64,000 nt of DNA from Pseudomonas thivervalensis (lineage in GTDB: Bacteria > Pseudomonadota > Gammaproteobacteria > Pseudomonadales > Pseudomonadaceae). A model generated the notes under the pieces. It was given only the letters and a program-made list of their open reading frames with translations. It did not search any database and had not been told where the DNA came from. How positions within the stretch are numbered: the first letter of the stretch is position 1; every line of letters starts with the position of its first letter. Where the stretch lies: assembly GCF_001269655.1 (NCBI RefSeq), contig NZ_LHVE01000015.1, positions 1 to 64,000 on the forward strand. The letters are read 5' to 3'. The translations under genes were made by a program, and so were the position numbers. This document shows, piece after piece, positions 50,174-60,120 of the stretch.

Positions 50174-51139
50174 TTAACCTCTTGGCTCTTGTTGGCCGAC
50201 ACTGGCGGCCAGGATCGACAGCACCAGTTGCTGGAAGTCCAGGCCGGCGGCGCGGGCCGCCATCGGCACCAGGCTGTGATCGGTCATGCCGGGGGCGGTG
50301 TTGACTTCCAGGAACCAGAACTGCCCATCGGCGTCCTGCATCACGTCCGCCCGGCCCCAACCGGCGATACCCAGCGCCTCACAGGCCTTGGCCGTGAGGT
50401 CCATCAGTTGTTTTTCCTTGGCGGCATCCAGCCCGCAGGGAATGCGGTACTGGGTATCGTTGGCGATGTACTTGGCGTCGTAGTCGTAGAACGTGTGGGG
50501 CGTGCCCAGCGCAATCGGGGGCAACACCTGGTCACGCAGGGTGGCGATGGTGAACTCGGGACCGGTGATCCATTGTTCGACCAACACTTGCGAATCGTAG
50601 GAACTGGCGTCCTTCCAGGCTGCGGTCAACTCAGGCAGCGAATTCACTTTCGCCATGCCGATACTTGAACCTTCATGGGCCGGTTTGACGATCAAAGGGA
50701 AGCCCAGTTCCGTCGCTGCCGAAATACAATCGGCCTCGGACGCCAGCACGGCGTGACGCGGCGTTGGAATGCCGAGGCTGTGCCAGACCTGCTTGGTGCG
50801 CAGCTTGTCCATCGCCAGGGCGGACGCGAGGATGCCACTGCCGGTGTAGGGAATACCGAGGCATTCGAGCAGGCCTTGCATGCTGCCGTCTTCGCCACCG
50901 CGACCGTGAAGAATGATGAAGGCGCGGTCGATCTTTTCGCTCAGCAGGCGCTGCAGGAAGTCATCGCCCACGTCGATGCCGAAGGCGTCGACGCCGGCGC
51001 TTTGCAAGGCTTGCAGCACGGCGTTGCCGGACTTGAGGGAGACCTCGCGCTCGGCGCTCTTGCCACCGAACAGCACGGCGACGCGGCCGAAGGCTTTCGG
51101 ATCGAGGGTCGAGACCAGGTTGGCGTAGGCAGCAGTCAT
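50174..51139 (-). CDS. ddlB: D-alanine--D-alanine ligase DdlB
   Basis: ATP-grasp ligase making the D-Ala-D-Ala dipeptide for peptidoglycan. 321 residues. N-terminal VAVLFGGKSAEREVSLKSG, ATP/Mg site pieces HGRGGEDGSMQGLLE, KPAHEGSSIGMAKV, and FLEVNTAPGMTDHSLVPMAA near the C-terminus. Overlaps murC by 4 bases. Confidence 0.98.
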   Translation of the reverse strand: MTAAYANLVSTLDPKAFGRVAVLFGGKSAEREVSLKSGNAVLQALQSAGVDAFGIDVGDDFLQRLLSEKIDRAFIILHGRGGEDGSMQGLLECLGIPYTGSGILASALAMDKLRTKQVWHSLGIPTPRHAVLASEADCISAATELGFPLIVKPAHEGSSIGMAKVNSLPELTAAWKDASSYDSQVLVEQWITGPEFTIATLRDQVLPPIALGTPHTFYDYDAKYIANDTQYRIPCGLDAAKEKQLMDLTAKACEALGIAGWGRADVMQDADGQFWFLEVNTAPGMTDHSLVPMAARAAGLDFQQLVLSILAASVGQQEPRG

Positions 51140-52596
51140 TTCAGTTTCCCCTCGCTGGACGCCACGATGGCTCCGGCGAATAACGGACTGTTCAACAGTT
51201 TCGGGGCCAGGCCACCGATGTCACCGGCGCCCTGGCACAGCAGGATGTCGCCGGCGCGCAGCAGCGGCTTGACCAGCGGCGCGAGGTCCACGCCGCGTTC
51301 GATGTAGATCGGGTCCAACTGGCCACGCTGGCGAATGCTGTGGCACAGCTGGCGGCTGTCGGCCCCCGGGATCGGCTCTTCACCGGCCGGATAGACTTCC
51401 ATCAACAGCAACACGTTGGCGTCGGCCAGCACCTGGACGAAATCGTCATACAGGTCGCGGGTGCGGCTGTAGCGGTGCGGCTGGTAGACCATCACCAGGC
51501 GCCGCTCCGGCCAGCCACCGCGCACGGCCTTGATCACCGCGGCGACTTCGGTTGGGTGGTGGCCGTAGTCGTCCACCAACATCACGTTGCCGCCGTCCAC
51601 CGGCAGTTCGCCGTAGACCTGGAAGCGCCGGCCCACGCCCTGGAACCCGGACAGGCCCTGGACGATGGCTTCATCGCTGACGCCTTCGTCAGTGGCGATG
51701 CAGATAGTGGCCAAGGCGTTGAGCACGTTGTGGTTGCCGGGCATGTTCACCGACACGTCCAACGGCTCGCGATCGGGACGCAACACGGTGAAGAACGTCT
51801 GCATGCCCTGCTGGCGCACGTTGATGGCGCGTACGTCGGCGTCTTCGCCAAAACCGTAGGTCACGGTCGGACGCTTGATCAGCGGCAGGATTTCGCGCAC
51901 CACCGGGTCGTCAAGGCACACCACCGCCAAACCATAGAACGGCAGGTTGTGCAGGAACTCGACGAAGGTTTTCTTCAGTTTGTTGAAGTCACCGTCGTAG
52001 GTCGCCATGTGGTCGGCGTCGATGTTGGTCACCACCGCCACCAGCGGTTGCAGGTGCAGGAAGCTCGCATCGCTCTCGTCGGCTTCGGCGATCAGGTAGC
52101 GGCTGGTGCCCAACTGGGCATTGGTGCCCGCGGCATTCAGGCGACCACCGATCACGAAGGTCGGGTCCAGGCCACCGGCCGCGAACACCGAGGCGATCAG
52201 GCTGGTGGTGGTGGTCTTGCCGTGGGTGCCGGCGACGGCGATGCCGTGGCGATAGCGCATCAGCTCGGCGAGCATCTCGGCCCGTGGCACTACGGGAATA
52301 CGGCGTTCCAGGGCGGTGGCGACTTCCGGGTTGGAGGTGTTCACGGCGCTGGACACCACCAGCACGTCGGCATTGGCGGCGTTCTCGGCACGGTGGCCGA
52401 TAAAGATCTGCGCACCGAAGGATTCCAGGCGCTCGGTGACCGGGGAGGCCTTCAGGTCGGAGCCCGAGACCTGGTAACCCAGGTTCAGCAGCACCTCGGC
52501 GATCCCGCACATGCCCACGCCGCCGATACCGACGAAGTGGATGCGGCGAATACGGCGCATTTCCGGTTGCGGCATGGCTTTGCGATTCTCAACCAT
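51136..52596 (-). CDS. murC: UDP-N-acetylmuramate--L-alanine ligase MurC
   Basis: Adds L-alanine to UDP-MurNAc in the cytoplasm. 486 residues from the ATG at 52596 (MVENRKAMPQPEMRRIRRIH); the longer frame upstream is murG shadow. Rossmann motif FVGIGGVGMCGIAEV, ATP loop VAGTHGKTTTTSLIAS, Mur ligase middle motif and C-terminal DDYGHHPTEVAAVIKAVR. Overlaps murG by 8 bases. Confidence 0.98.
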   Translation of the reverse strand: MVENRKAMPQPEMRRIRRIHFVGIGGVGMCGIAEVLLNLGYQVSGSDLKASPVTERLESFGAQIFIGHRAENAANADVLVVSSAVNTSNPEVATALERRIPVVPRAEMLAELMRYRHGIAVAGTHGKTTTTSLIASVFAAGGLDPTFVIGGRLNAAGTNAQLGTSRYLIAEADESDASFLHLQPLVAVVTNIDADHMATYDGDFNKLKKTFVEFLHNLPFYGLAVVCLDDPVVREILPLIKRPTVTYGFGEDADVRAINVRQQGMQTFFTVLRPDREPLDVSVNMPGNHNVLNALATICIATDEGVSDEAIVQGLSGFQGVGRRFQVYGELPVDGGNVMLVDDYGHHPTEVAAVIKAVRGGWPERRLVMVYQPHRYSRTRDLYDDFVQVLADANVLLLMEVYPAGEEPIPGADSRQLCHSIRQRGQLDPIYIERGVDLAPLVKPLLRAGDILLCQGAGDIGGLAPKLLNSPLFAGAIVASSEGKLK

Positions 52597-53659
52597 GGGC
52601 CACCTCCAGGCAGGTATCGACCACTTGGGCCGTGGCATCGGGTTTGGCCAGGCGGCGCGCGGCGCGGGCCATGTCTTCAAGTCGTTGCGGCTGCATCAAA
52701 ACCTCTGTCAGGCGGGCGGCAAGATCCGCGGCGCCAGTCGTTCTTTGCGGCATCAGGAAGGCAGCGCCTTCACGGGCCAAATAATCGGCGTTACGGGTCT
52801 GGTGATCGTCGATGGCGTGGGGCAAAGGCACCAGCATCGAGGGCAGACCGGCGGCAGCCAGTTCACTGATGGTCAACGCGCCTGCGCGGCAGATCACCAG
52901 GTCGGCCCAGCCATAGGCGTGGGCCATGTCTTTGATGAAAGGCTGCACTTGCGCCTCGACGCCGGCGGCGCGGTAGCGCTCGGCGGTCACTTCATCGTGG
53001 TTTTTGCCAGCCTGGTGAAACACTTCCGGGCGCAGTTCGGGGGCGACCTGCGACAAGGCTTCGGGCAGCAATTTGTTCAACGGCTCTGCCCCCAGGCTTC
53101 CACCCAGGACCAGCAAACGCGCCTTGCGTCCGGCCAGGGCCGGGCGCGGTGTTTCGAGGAACAGCTCGGTACGCACCGGATTACCGGTGGTGCGGCGGCT
53201 GCCCGACAGGGTAAAGGTGTCGGGAAAGGCTTCACAGACCCGGGCGGCCAACGGCACCAGTAACCGATTGGCGGTACCGGCCACGGCGTTCTGCTCATGG
53301 ACGATCACCGGCACACCGGCCAGTTTTGCCGCAACGCCGCCAGGACCGGTCACATAACCACCGAACCCGACCACGCACACCGGGCGCAACCGGCGAATGA
53401 TCGCCCGCGCCTGCCAGATCGACTTGAGCAGCATCAGCGGCGCCTTGAGCAGTGACAACTTGCCCTTGCCCCGCAGGCCGCTGGCGTCGATCCGGTGCAG
53501 TTCGAGGCCGGCGCCGGGCACCAGTTCGTTCTCGATGCCCCGTGGCGTGCCCAGCCAGTGCACGGTGTAGCCGCGCGCCTGGAATTCCCGGGCACAAGCC
53601 AGCGCCGGGAACACATGCCCGCCAGTACCGCCCGCCATGATCAGCACGTTAGCGTCCAT
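52589..53659 (-). CDS. murG: UDP-GlcNAc:lipid I N-acetylglucosaminyltransferase MurG
   Basis: Peripheral inner-membrane GT28 enzyme turning lipid I into lipid II. 356 residues from the ATG at 53659. Glycine-rich motifs AGGTGGHVFPALA, GFGGYVTGPGGVAAK and LGGSLGAEPLNKLLPEAL, and the UDP-GlcNAc site CRAGALTISELAAAGLPS. Overlaps ftsW by 11 bases. Confidence 0.98.
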   Translation of the reverse strand: MDANVLIMAGGTGGHVFPALACAREFQARGYTVHWLGTPRGIENELVPGAGLELHRIDASGLRGKGKLSLLKAPLMLLKSIWQARAIIRRLRPVCVVGFGGYVTGPGGVAAKLAGVPVIVHEQNAVAGTANRLLVPLAARVCEAFPDTFTLSGSRRTTGNPVRTELFLETPRPALAGRKARLLVLGGSLGAEPLNKLLPEALSQVAPELRPEVFHQAGKNHDEVTAERYRAAGVEAQVQPFIKDMAHAYGWADLVICRAGALTISELAAAGLPSMLVPLPHAIDDHQTRNADYLAREGAAFLMPQRTTGAADLAARLTEVLMQPQRLEDMARAARRLAKPDATAQVVDTCLEVAHG

Positions 53660-54866
53660 GAGTCGGCTCCTCGGCGAAGTCGCTCTCCTGGAATTCCATC
53701 TCTTCGCTGCCCAAGTGGGTTCGACTCTCCCATTCGATGCGCAGCAACAGGCCGAGACAGGCACAGCAGATCACCAGGGAGCTGCCGCCATAACTGAGGA
53801 ACGGCAGCGTCAGGCCCTTGGTCGGCAACAGGCCGACGTTCACGCCGATGTTGATCAGGAACTGGCCGATCCACAGGAACGACAAGCCATACGCCACATA
53901 GGCAGCGAAAAACTGCTTGGCCTTCTCGGCCCACAGGCCGATGTACATGCCGCGCACGCAGACGAACACGAACAGGGCGACGGTGCACAGGGAACCCACC
54001 ACGCCCAGCTCTTCGGCCAGGACCGAGAACACGAAGTCGGTGTGGGCTTCCGGCAGGTAGAACTGCTTCTGCACGCTGTTGCCCAGGCCCACGCCCAGCC
54101 ATTCACCGCGACCGAAGGCAATCAGTGCCTGGGTCAATTGATAGCCGGAACCGAACTGGTCGGCCCACGGATCGGTAAAGGTGATCAGGCGCGCCATCCG
54201 ATACGGTTGCGCCTGCACCAGCACGGTCACCGCCGCCACCGCCAGCACGACCATCAAGGTGAAGCGGAACAGCCCGACGCCGCCCAGGAACAGCATCGCC
54301 GCCGCCGCGCCCATCATCACCACCGTGGCGCCGAAGTCCGGCTCCATCAGCAGCAGGCCTGCCATCGGTAGCAACACGATGAACGGCTTGAAGAACCCCA
54401 TCCAGCTCTCGCGCACTTCCTTCTGGCGACGCACCAGGTAACCGGCGAGGTAGATCACCACGAAGACCTTGGCGATCTCCGAAGGCTGGACGTTGAAGAA
54501 GCTGAAGCCGATCCAGCGCATCGAGCCATTGACCTCGCGGCCAATGCCCGGCAAGAGCACCATCACCAACAGGCCGAAGGCCCCGAGCAGCATCATCCAG
54601 CCCAGGCGTTGCCAGGTGGCGATCGGCACCATCATGGTGACGATGCACGCGCCCAGGCCAATCACCAGGTAAATCAGGTGGCGGATCATGTGGTAAAGCG
54701 TGTTGCCCGACTGCACGGCGGCCACTTCCGACGACGCGGAGGTGATCATTACCAGGCCCAGGCCCAGCAAGGCCAGGCAACCGGCGAGCATCGGAAAATC
54801 CAGGTCGATGCCACGGCCGGTGATCAACGGCGACGGGTACGGCTTGATGATGTTCATCAGGTTCAT
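53649..54866 (-). CDS. ftsW: SEDS peptidoglycan polymerase FtsW
   Basis: Ten-helix inner-membrane glycosyltransferase of septal peptidoglycan synthesis, partner of FtsI. 405 residues from the ATG at 54866, which has GGAGGA upstream; the longer frame is murD shadow. SEDS motifs: NGSMRWIGFSFFNVQPSEIA, RMARLITFTDPWADQFGSGYQ, PEAHTDFVFSVLAEELG and YGGSSLVICCACLGLLLRI. Confidence 0.98.
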   Translation of the reverse strand: MNLMNIIKPYPSPLITGRGIDLDFPMLAGCLALLGLGLVMITSASSEVAAVQSGNTLYHMIRHLIYLVIGLGACIVTMMVPIATWQRLGWMMLLGAFGLLVMVLLPGIGREVNGSMRWIGFSFFNVQPSEIAKVFVVIYLAGYLVRRQKEVRESWMGFFKPFIVLLPMAGLLLMEPDFGATVVMMGAAAAMLFLGGVGLFRFTLMVVLAVAAVTVLVQAQPYRMARLITFTDPWADQFGSGYQLTQALIAFGRGEWLGVGLGNSVQKQFYLPEAHTDFVFSVLAEELGVVGSLCTVALFVFVCVRGMYIGLWAEKAKQFFAAYVAYGLSFLWIGQFLINIGVNVGLLPTKGLTLPFLSYGGSSLVICCACLGLLLRIEWESRTHLGSEEMEFQESDFAEEPTHGR

Positions 54867-56209
54867 GCCAAGTCCTCCGCGGCCCGGGCGAACAATTGCC
54901 CACGCTCTTCGTAGTTCTTGAACATGTCGAAACTGGCGCAGGCCGGCGACAACAGCACCGCATCGCCCGGTTGCGCGAGAGCGCGGCATTGCTGCACCGC
55001 CTCGTCCAGGGAACCGACACGGACCAGCGGCACGGCATCGCCGAGGGCCTGGGCGATCAATTCGCGGTCACGGCCCATCAGCACCACGGCCCGGCAGTTG
55101 GCCGCCACGGGGTCGCGCAGGTCCTTGAAGTCGGCGCCCTTGCCGTCGCCGCCGGCGATCAGCACGAGTTTGCCTTCGATGTCCGCGCCCAGGCCTTCGA
55201 TGGCGGCCAGCGCGGCCCCGACATTGGTGGCCTTGGAGTCGTTGTACCAGGCCACGCCATCCAGGTCGCGCACCCACTGGCAGCGGTGCTCAAGGCCGGC
55301 GAAGGTGCGCAGGGCCGAAAGCATGGCGTCGAATGGCAGACCAACCGCATGCCCCAGGGCTAGCGCAGCCAGGGCATTGGCCTGGTTGTGGGCGCCACGA
55401 ATCTTCAACTCGCGCACCGGCATCAGGCTCTGGAATTCGAAGGCCAGGTATTTCTCGCCATTCTCTTCGCGCAAGCCGAAGCCTTTGAAATCCGGAACAC
55501 CGAGGCCGAAGGACCAGCAGGGCATGCCCTCGCCCAGCAACGGACGGGTCAAGGCGTCCTGACGGTTGAACACCACTTGCCGGGCGCCCCGGAAGATCCG
55601 GTGCTTGGCCAAGTGATAAGCCGGCAGGCCGCTGTAACGGTCCATGTGGTCTTCGCTGACGTTGAGCACGGTGGCCACTTCGGCGCCCAGGTGGGCGGTG
55701 GTCTCCAGCTGGAAGCTCGACAGCTCCATCACGTACAGCTCGACGTCATCGCTGAGCAGGTCCAGCGCCGGGGTACCGAGGTTGCCGCCCACGGCGACGC
55801 GCTTGCCGGCCGCCGCAGCCATCTCACCGACCAGGGTGGTGACGGTGCTCTTGGCATTGGAACCGCTGATGGCGACGATCGGCGCCTTCGCGTTACGCGC
55901 GAACAGCTCGATGTCGCCGGACAATTTCACGCCACGGGCCGCGGCAGCCTGCAGGGCCGGAGTCGCCAGGGCCAGGCCGGGGCTCACGTAGAGTTCATCG
56001 GCGCGGCACAGGAATTCGACGTCCAGCTCGCCACAACGCACGTCCACCTGCGGATAGTCACGGCGCAGCGTGGCCAGCTCAGGCGGATTTTCCCGCGTAT
56101 CGGCCACGGCAAACGACACGCCCCGGTTCGCCAGGAAGCGAACCAGGGACATGCCGCTCTTGCCGAGGCCGACAACGATGCGGAAGTGGTCAGAAGCGAT
56201 CAGGGACAC
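54863..56209 (-). CDS. murD: UDP-N-acetylmuramoyl-L-alanine--D-glutamate ligase MurD
   Basis: Adds D-glutamate to UDP-MurNAc-L-Ala. 448 residues. Rossmann-like start IVVGLGKSGMSLVRFLANRG, ATP loop AISGSNAKSTVTTLVGEM, NVSEDHMDRY of the Mur ligase family and C-terminal LLSPACASFDMFKNYEERG. Overlaps ftsW by 4 bases and lies 5 bases after mraY. Confidence 0.98.
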   Translation of the reverse strand: MSLIASDHFRIVVGLGKSGMSLVRFLANRGVSFAVADTRENPPELATLRRDYPQVDVRCGELDVEFLCRADELYVSPGLALATPALQAAAARGVKLSGDIELFARNAKAPIVAISGSNAKSTVTTLVGEMAAAAGKRVAVGGNLGTPALDLLSDDVELYVMELSSFQLETTAHLGAEVATVLNVSEDHMDRYSGLPAYHLAKHRIFRGARQVVFNRQDALTRPLLGEGMPCWSFGLGVPDFKGFGLREENGEKYLAFEFQSLMPVRELKIRGAHNQANALAALALGHAVGLPFDAMLSALRTFAGLEHRCQWVRDLDGVAWYNDSKATNVGAALAAIEGLGADIEGKLVLIAGGDGKGADFKDLRDPVAANCRAVVLMGRDRELIAQALGDAVPLVRVGSLDEAVQQCRALAQPGDAVLLSPACASFDMFKNYEERGQLFARAAEDLA

Positions 56210-56214
56210 TCGTT

Positions 56215-57297
56215 CTACCTCAGCTTCAGGGTGGCAAGGCCGATCAGCACCAGAATCACGGTGATGATCCAGAAACGGACGATCACGCGTGGCTCGGGCC
56301 AGCCCTTGAGTTCAAAGTGGTGGTGGATCGGCGCCATGCGGAATACGCGGCGGCCGGTCAATTTAAAGGAGGCAACCTGAATGACGACTGACAGGGTCTC
56401 CATCACGAACACACCGCCCATGATGAACAGGACGATTTCCTGGCGAACGATCACAGCGATGGTGCCCAGGGCCGCGCCCAGCGCCAGCGCGCCGACGTCG
56501 CCCATGAAGACTTGCGCCGGGTAGGTGTTGAACCACAGGAAGCCCAGGCCGGCACCGATCAGCGCACCGCAGAACACGATCAGCTCGCCGGCCCCCGGCA
56601 CATACGGGATCAGCAGGTATTCAGCGAATTTCACGTTACCCGACAGGTAGCAGAAGATCCCCAGCGCGCCGCCGACCATGACCGTTGGCATGATCGCCAG
56701 GCCGTCGAGGCCGTCGGTGAGGTTGACCGCGTTGCTCGAACCGACGATCACCAGGTAGGTCAGCACGATGAAACCTGCGCCTAGCGGAATGCTGTAGTCC
56801 TTGAGCATCGGCAGGATCAGGGTGGTTTCCACCGGCGAGGCGGCGGTCATATAAAGGAATATCGCCGCGCCGAGGCCGAACACCGACTGCCAGAAATATT
56901 TCCAGCGGCTTGGCAGCCCACGGGAATTCTTTTCGATGACCTTGCGGTAGTCGTCGACCCAGCCGATGGCACCGAAGAACAGCGTCACCAGCAGCACGAC
57001 CCAAACGTAGCGGTTCGCCAGGTCGGCCCAGAGCAAGGTGCTGATGCCGATGGACGACAGGATCAGCGCGCCACCCATGGTCGGCGTACCGGATTTGGAC
57101 AGGTGCGATTGCGGACCGTCGTTACGGACCGACTGGCCGATCTGCAGGTTCTGCAGGGTGCGGATCATCCACGGGCCCAGGAACAGCGACAACGACAACG
57201 CGGTCAGCACACCCAGGATCCCGCGCAGGGTCAGGTACTGGAAGACCGCGAAGCCTTTGTGGAACTGTTGCAGGTACTCCGCTAGCAGCAGCAGCAT
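56215..57297 (-). CDS. mraY: Phospho-N-acetylmuramoyl-pentapeptide transferase MraY
   Basis: Ten-helix inner-membrane enzyme forming lipid I on undecaprenyl phosphate. 360 residues from the ATG at 57297 (MLLLLAEYLQQFHKGFAVF), exactly the usual length. Catalytic Asp pair in GWVDDYRKVIEKNSRG, family motifs GTPTMGGALIL, NLTDGLDGLAI and FRMAPIHHHFELKGWPE. Start overlaps the murF stop by one base. Confidence 0.98.
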   Translation of the reverse strand: MLLLLAEYLQQFHKGFAVFQYLTLRGILGVLTALSLSLFLGPWMIRTLQNLQIGQSVRNDGPQSHLSKSGTPTMGGALILSSIGISTLLWADLANRYVWVVLLVTLFFGAIGWVDDYRKVIEKNSRGLPSRWKYFWQSVFGLGAAIFLYMTAASPVETTLILPMLKDYSIPLGAGFIVLTYLVIVGSSNAVNLTDGLDGLAIMPTVMVGGALGIFCYLSGNVKFAEYLLIPYVPGAGELIVFCGALIGAGLGFLWFNTYPAQVFMGDVGALALGAALGTIAVIVRQEIVLFIMGGVFVMETLSVVIQVASFKLTGRRVFRMAPIHHHFELKGWPEPRVIVRFWIITVILVLIGLATLKLR

Positions 57298-58664
57298 TAA
57301 TGTTTCTCCGTGGTGGTGCCGCACAGCGCCGCGACGATGTTTTCCATCGCTGCGCTGCGTGAACCCTTGATCAATAAGGTGGTGTTCGGGTCCTGCTCGG
57401 CGCCCAGGGCCTGGATCAATTCGGCTTGAGTGGTGAAATGCCGTGCGTGCTCGCCAAACGCGGCGACCGCGTGAGCCATCATCGGGCCGACCGCATACAG
57501 CGCATCGACCTTGCCGCGCGCATAGGCACCGACGTCGTGGTGCCCCTGTTGCGCCCAATCGCCCAGCTCGCCGATATCCCCCAGCACCAGCACGGTACGG
57601 CCGGTGAAACCGGCGAGGATATCCACGGCCGCGCACATGGACGACGGGTTGGCGTTATAGGTGTCGTCGATCACGCGCATGCCGTTGCTGGCCAGTTGCG
57701 CGACGGAGCGCCCCTTGACCGGTTGCACGGCGTTCAGCCCAGCGATGATGCCCGGCAGCGACACGCCCAGGGCATGGGCGGCAGCCGCGGCGGCCAGGGC
57801 ATTGGCAATGTTATGGGTGCCCAGCAGATTCAACTGGACCCGCTCGGCACCGTCGGGGCTGTGCAGGTTGAAGGCCGGGCAACCGCGGGCATCGCGGTCC
57901 AGGTCGCTGGCGTAGAAATTCGCGGCGAGGTTGCTCAGGGCAAAGGTCAGCACCTTGCGCTCCCCCGCCCGGGTCTTCCAGATTTCGAAGGCCTTGTCGT
58001 CGAGATTCAGCACGGCGACGCCATTGGCATCCAGCCCCTCGATGATCTCGCCCTTGGCCTCGACGATTTTTTCCGGGCCGCCGAACTCGCCGACATGAGC
58101 GGTCCCGGCGTTGTTGAGCACCGCCACGTGAGGCTTGGTCATGGCCACGGTGTAGGCAATCTCGCCGAGCCGCGAAGCCCCCAATTCAATGACCGCGGCG
58201 CTGTGCTCCGGCGCCAGCTCCAGCAAGGTCAACGGCACACCGAGGTCATTGTTCAGGTTGCCACGGGTCGCCAGCACCGGACCGCGGGTGCGCAGGATGC
58301 TCGCAAGCATTTCCTTGACCGTGGTCTTGCCGCTGGAGCCCGTAATGGCCGCGACAGGATTGCCGTACGCCGCACGGTTCAACGCACCGAGCTGACCCAG
58401 GGCCTGGCGAGTGTCGTTGACGAGCAATTGCGGCAACGTGCTGTTGCTCACTTCCCGCTCGACCAAGGCCGCGACCGCACCTTTGCCCGCGACCTCGTTC
58501 AAGTAATCATGACCATCGAAACGCGGCCCGGTCAGGGCGACGAACAATTGCCCCGGCGCGATCGCACGGCTGTCGATGCTGACGCCGTCGAAGGTGGCGT
58601 CCGCTGAAATGAGGCGCGCATTCAGGGCGTTGGTCAGCTCGCTGAGTTTCAAGGCCTTAAGCAT
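57297..58664 (-). CDS. murF: UDP-MurNAc-tripeptide--D-alanyl-D-alanine ligase MurF
   Basis: Adds the D-Ala-D-Ala made by Ddl to UDP-MurNAc-tripeptide. 455 residues. Mur ligase catalytic domain (LFVALTGPRFDGHDYL), ATP loop TGSSGKTTVKEMLASIL, NNAGTAHVGEFGG and DTYNANPSSMCAAVDILAG. Overlaps murE by 8 bases. Confidence 0.98.
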   Translation of the reverse strand: MLKALKLSELTNALNARLISADATFDGVSIDSRAIAPGQLFVALTGPRFDGHDYLNEVAGKGAVAALVEREVSNSTLPQLLVNDTRQALGQLGALNRAAYGNPVAAITGSSGKTTVKEMLASILRTRGPVLATRGNLNNDLGVPLTLLELAPEHSAAVIELGASRLGEIAYTVAMTKPHVAVLNNAGTAHVGEFGGPEKIVEAKGEIIEGLDANGVAVLNLDDKAFEIWKTRAGERKVLTFALSNLAANFYASDLDRDARGCPAFNLHSPDGAERVQLNLLGTHNIANALAAAAAAHALGVSLPGIIAGLNAVQPVKGRSVAQLASNGMRVIDDTYNANPSSMCAAVDILAGFTGRTVLVLGDIGELGDWAQQGHHDVGAYARGKVDALYAVGPMMAHAVAAFGEHARHFTTQAELIQALGAEQDPNTTLLIKGSRSAAMENIVAALCGTTTEKH

Positions 58665-60120
58665 GGGCCACCTCCCACGCGGTCAGGGCGTGATCGGCTT
58701 CCACCAGGTCGGAGAAAGCCTGGCGCTCGCCGTTGATTTCCTGATAGTCCTCGTGGCCCTTGCCAGCCAGGACGATGACATCGTCCGCCGAGGCGCTGGC
58801 GATCAGCTGCGCGATGGCCTGGCCGCGACCGGCGACAAAGGTGACGTTATCCACATCGGTAAAACCGGTGCGGATGTCGTCGAAAATCCGCAACGGGTCT
58901 TCGCTGCGCGGGTTGTCGTCGGTGACCAGCACGCCGTCCGCCAGCCGCTCCACGACTTCGGCCATCAATGGGCGTTTGCCGCGATCACGATCGCCGCCGC
59001 AGCCGAACAGGCACAGCAACCGCCCCTTGGCATGAGGACGCAGGGCAGTGAGGACTTTTTCCAACGCGTCGGGGGTATGGGCGTAATCGACCACAACCAA
59101 CGGTTGAGCCCCACCGCCCAGGCGCTGCATGCGCCCGGCTGGCCCTTCGAGTTTTGGCAACACCTTGAGAATTTCGTCCAGCGCGTAGTCCAGCCCGAGC
59201 AAGGCGCCGATGGCGGCCAATACGTTGCTCAGATTGAAGCGGCCGAGCAAGGTGCTGCGCAGATGGTGCTCGCCCTGGGGCGTGACCAGCGTGGCGCGCA
59301 CGCCTTCGTCATCGAACTGCGCCTGGCGTACATAAAGGTAGGCGCTGGCATCTTCCAGGCTGTAGGTGATCAACCGGGACTCACGCTTGTCGGCGGCCAG
59401 TTGCCGTCCGAACTCGTCATCGAGGTTGATGACCCGGCATTTCAAGTCATTCCAGGCAAACAGCTTGGCCTTGGCCTCGCCGTAGGCCTGCATGGTGCCG
59501 TGGTAGTCCAAGTGATCCCGGGACAGGTTGGTCAACACCGCGACGTCGAACGCCAGCGCGGTCACACGGCCCTGGTCCAGGCCATGGGACGAGACTTCCA
59601 TCGCAACGGCCTTGGCACCGGCCTTCTTCAGGTCCGCCAGGGTCGCTTGCACGGCAATCGGGTTCGGCGTGGTGTGCGAGCCGCTTTCCAGCGCCCCATG
59701 AAAACCGTTGCCCAAGGTGCCAACAATGCCGCAATGCTGGCCGAGCAGGTCCAACGCCTGGGCCACCAATTGGGTCACGCTGGTCTTGCCGTTGGTGCCG
59801 GTCACGCCTACCAGGTTGAGGTGGCGGCTCGGGTCGCCATAAAAACGCCCGGCGATGTCCGACAGCTGCGCCGCCAGGCCCTTGACCGGAATCAGTGGAA
59901 CGTCAGTGATCGGCAGCACGGTCGCGCCCTGCACTTCATACGCCACGGCAGCCGCGCCCCGCTTCAAGGCATCGGCAATATGATCGCGACCATCGACACG
60001 GGCGCCCGGCACCGCCAGGAACAAGTCCCCGGCACGTACATTGCGGCTGTCCAGGGCCAATTCACGAATCAGCAGATCGTGACCGGCGTGGGCAAAAATC
60101 TTGTTCAGGCTCAGGGACAT
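58657..60120 (-). CDS. murE: UDP-MurNAc-L-Ala-D-Glu--meso-diaminopimelate ligase MurE
   Basis: Adds the third stem residue. 487 residues. ATP loop VTGTNGKTSVTQLVAQ, carbamylated-Lys region, and the motif DDNPRSEDP; the DNPR motif marks the enzyme as meso-diaminopimelate specific rather than lysine specific, as expected for a Gram-negative. Starts one base from the ftsI end. Confidence 0.98.
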   Translation of the reverse strand: MSLSLNKIFAHAGHDLLIRELALDSRNVRAGDLFLAVPGARVDGRDHIADALKRGAAAVAYEVQGATVLPITDVPLIPVKGLAAQLSDIAGRFYGDPSRHLNLVGVTGTNGKTSVTQLVAQALDLLGQHCGIVGTLGNGFHGALESGSHTTPNPIAVQATLADLKKAGAKAVAMEVSSHGLDQGRVTALAFDVAVLTNLSRDHLDYHGTMQAYGEAKAKLFAWNDLKCRVINLDDEFGRQLAADKRESRLITYSLEDASAYLYVRQAQFDDEGVRATLVTPQGEHHLRSTLLGRFNLSNVLAAIGALLGLDYALDEILKVLPKLEGPAGRMQRLGGGAQPLVVVDYAHTPDALEKVLTALRPHAKGRLLCLFGCGGDRDRGKRPLMAEVVERLADGVLVTDDNPRSEDPLRIFDDIRTGFTDVDNVTFVAGRGQAIAQLIASASADDVIVLAGKGHEDYQEINGERQAFSDLVEADHALTAWEVAHA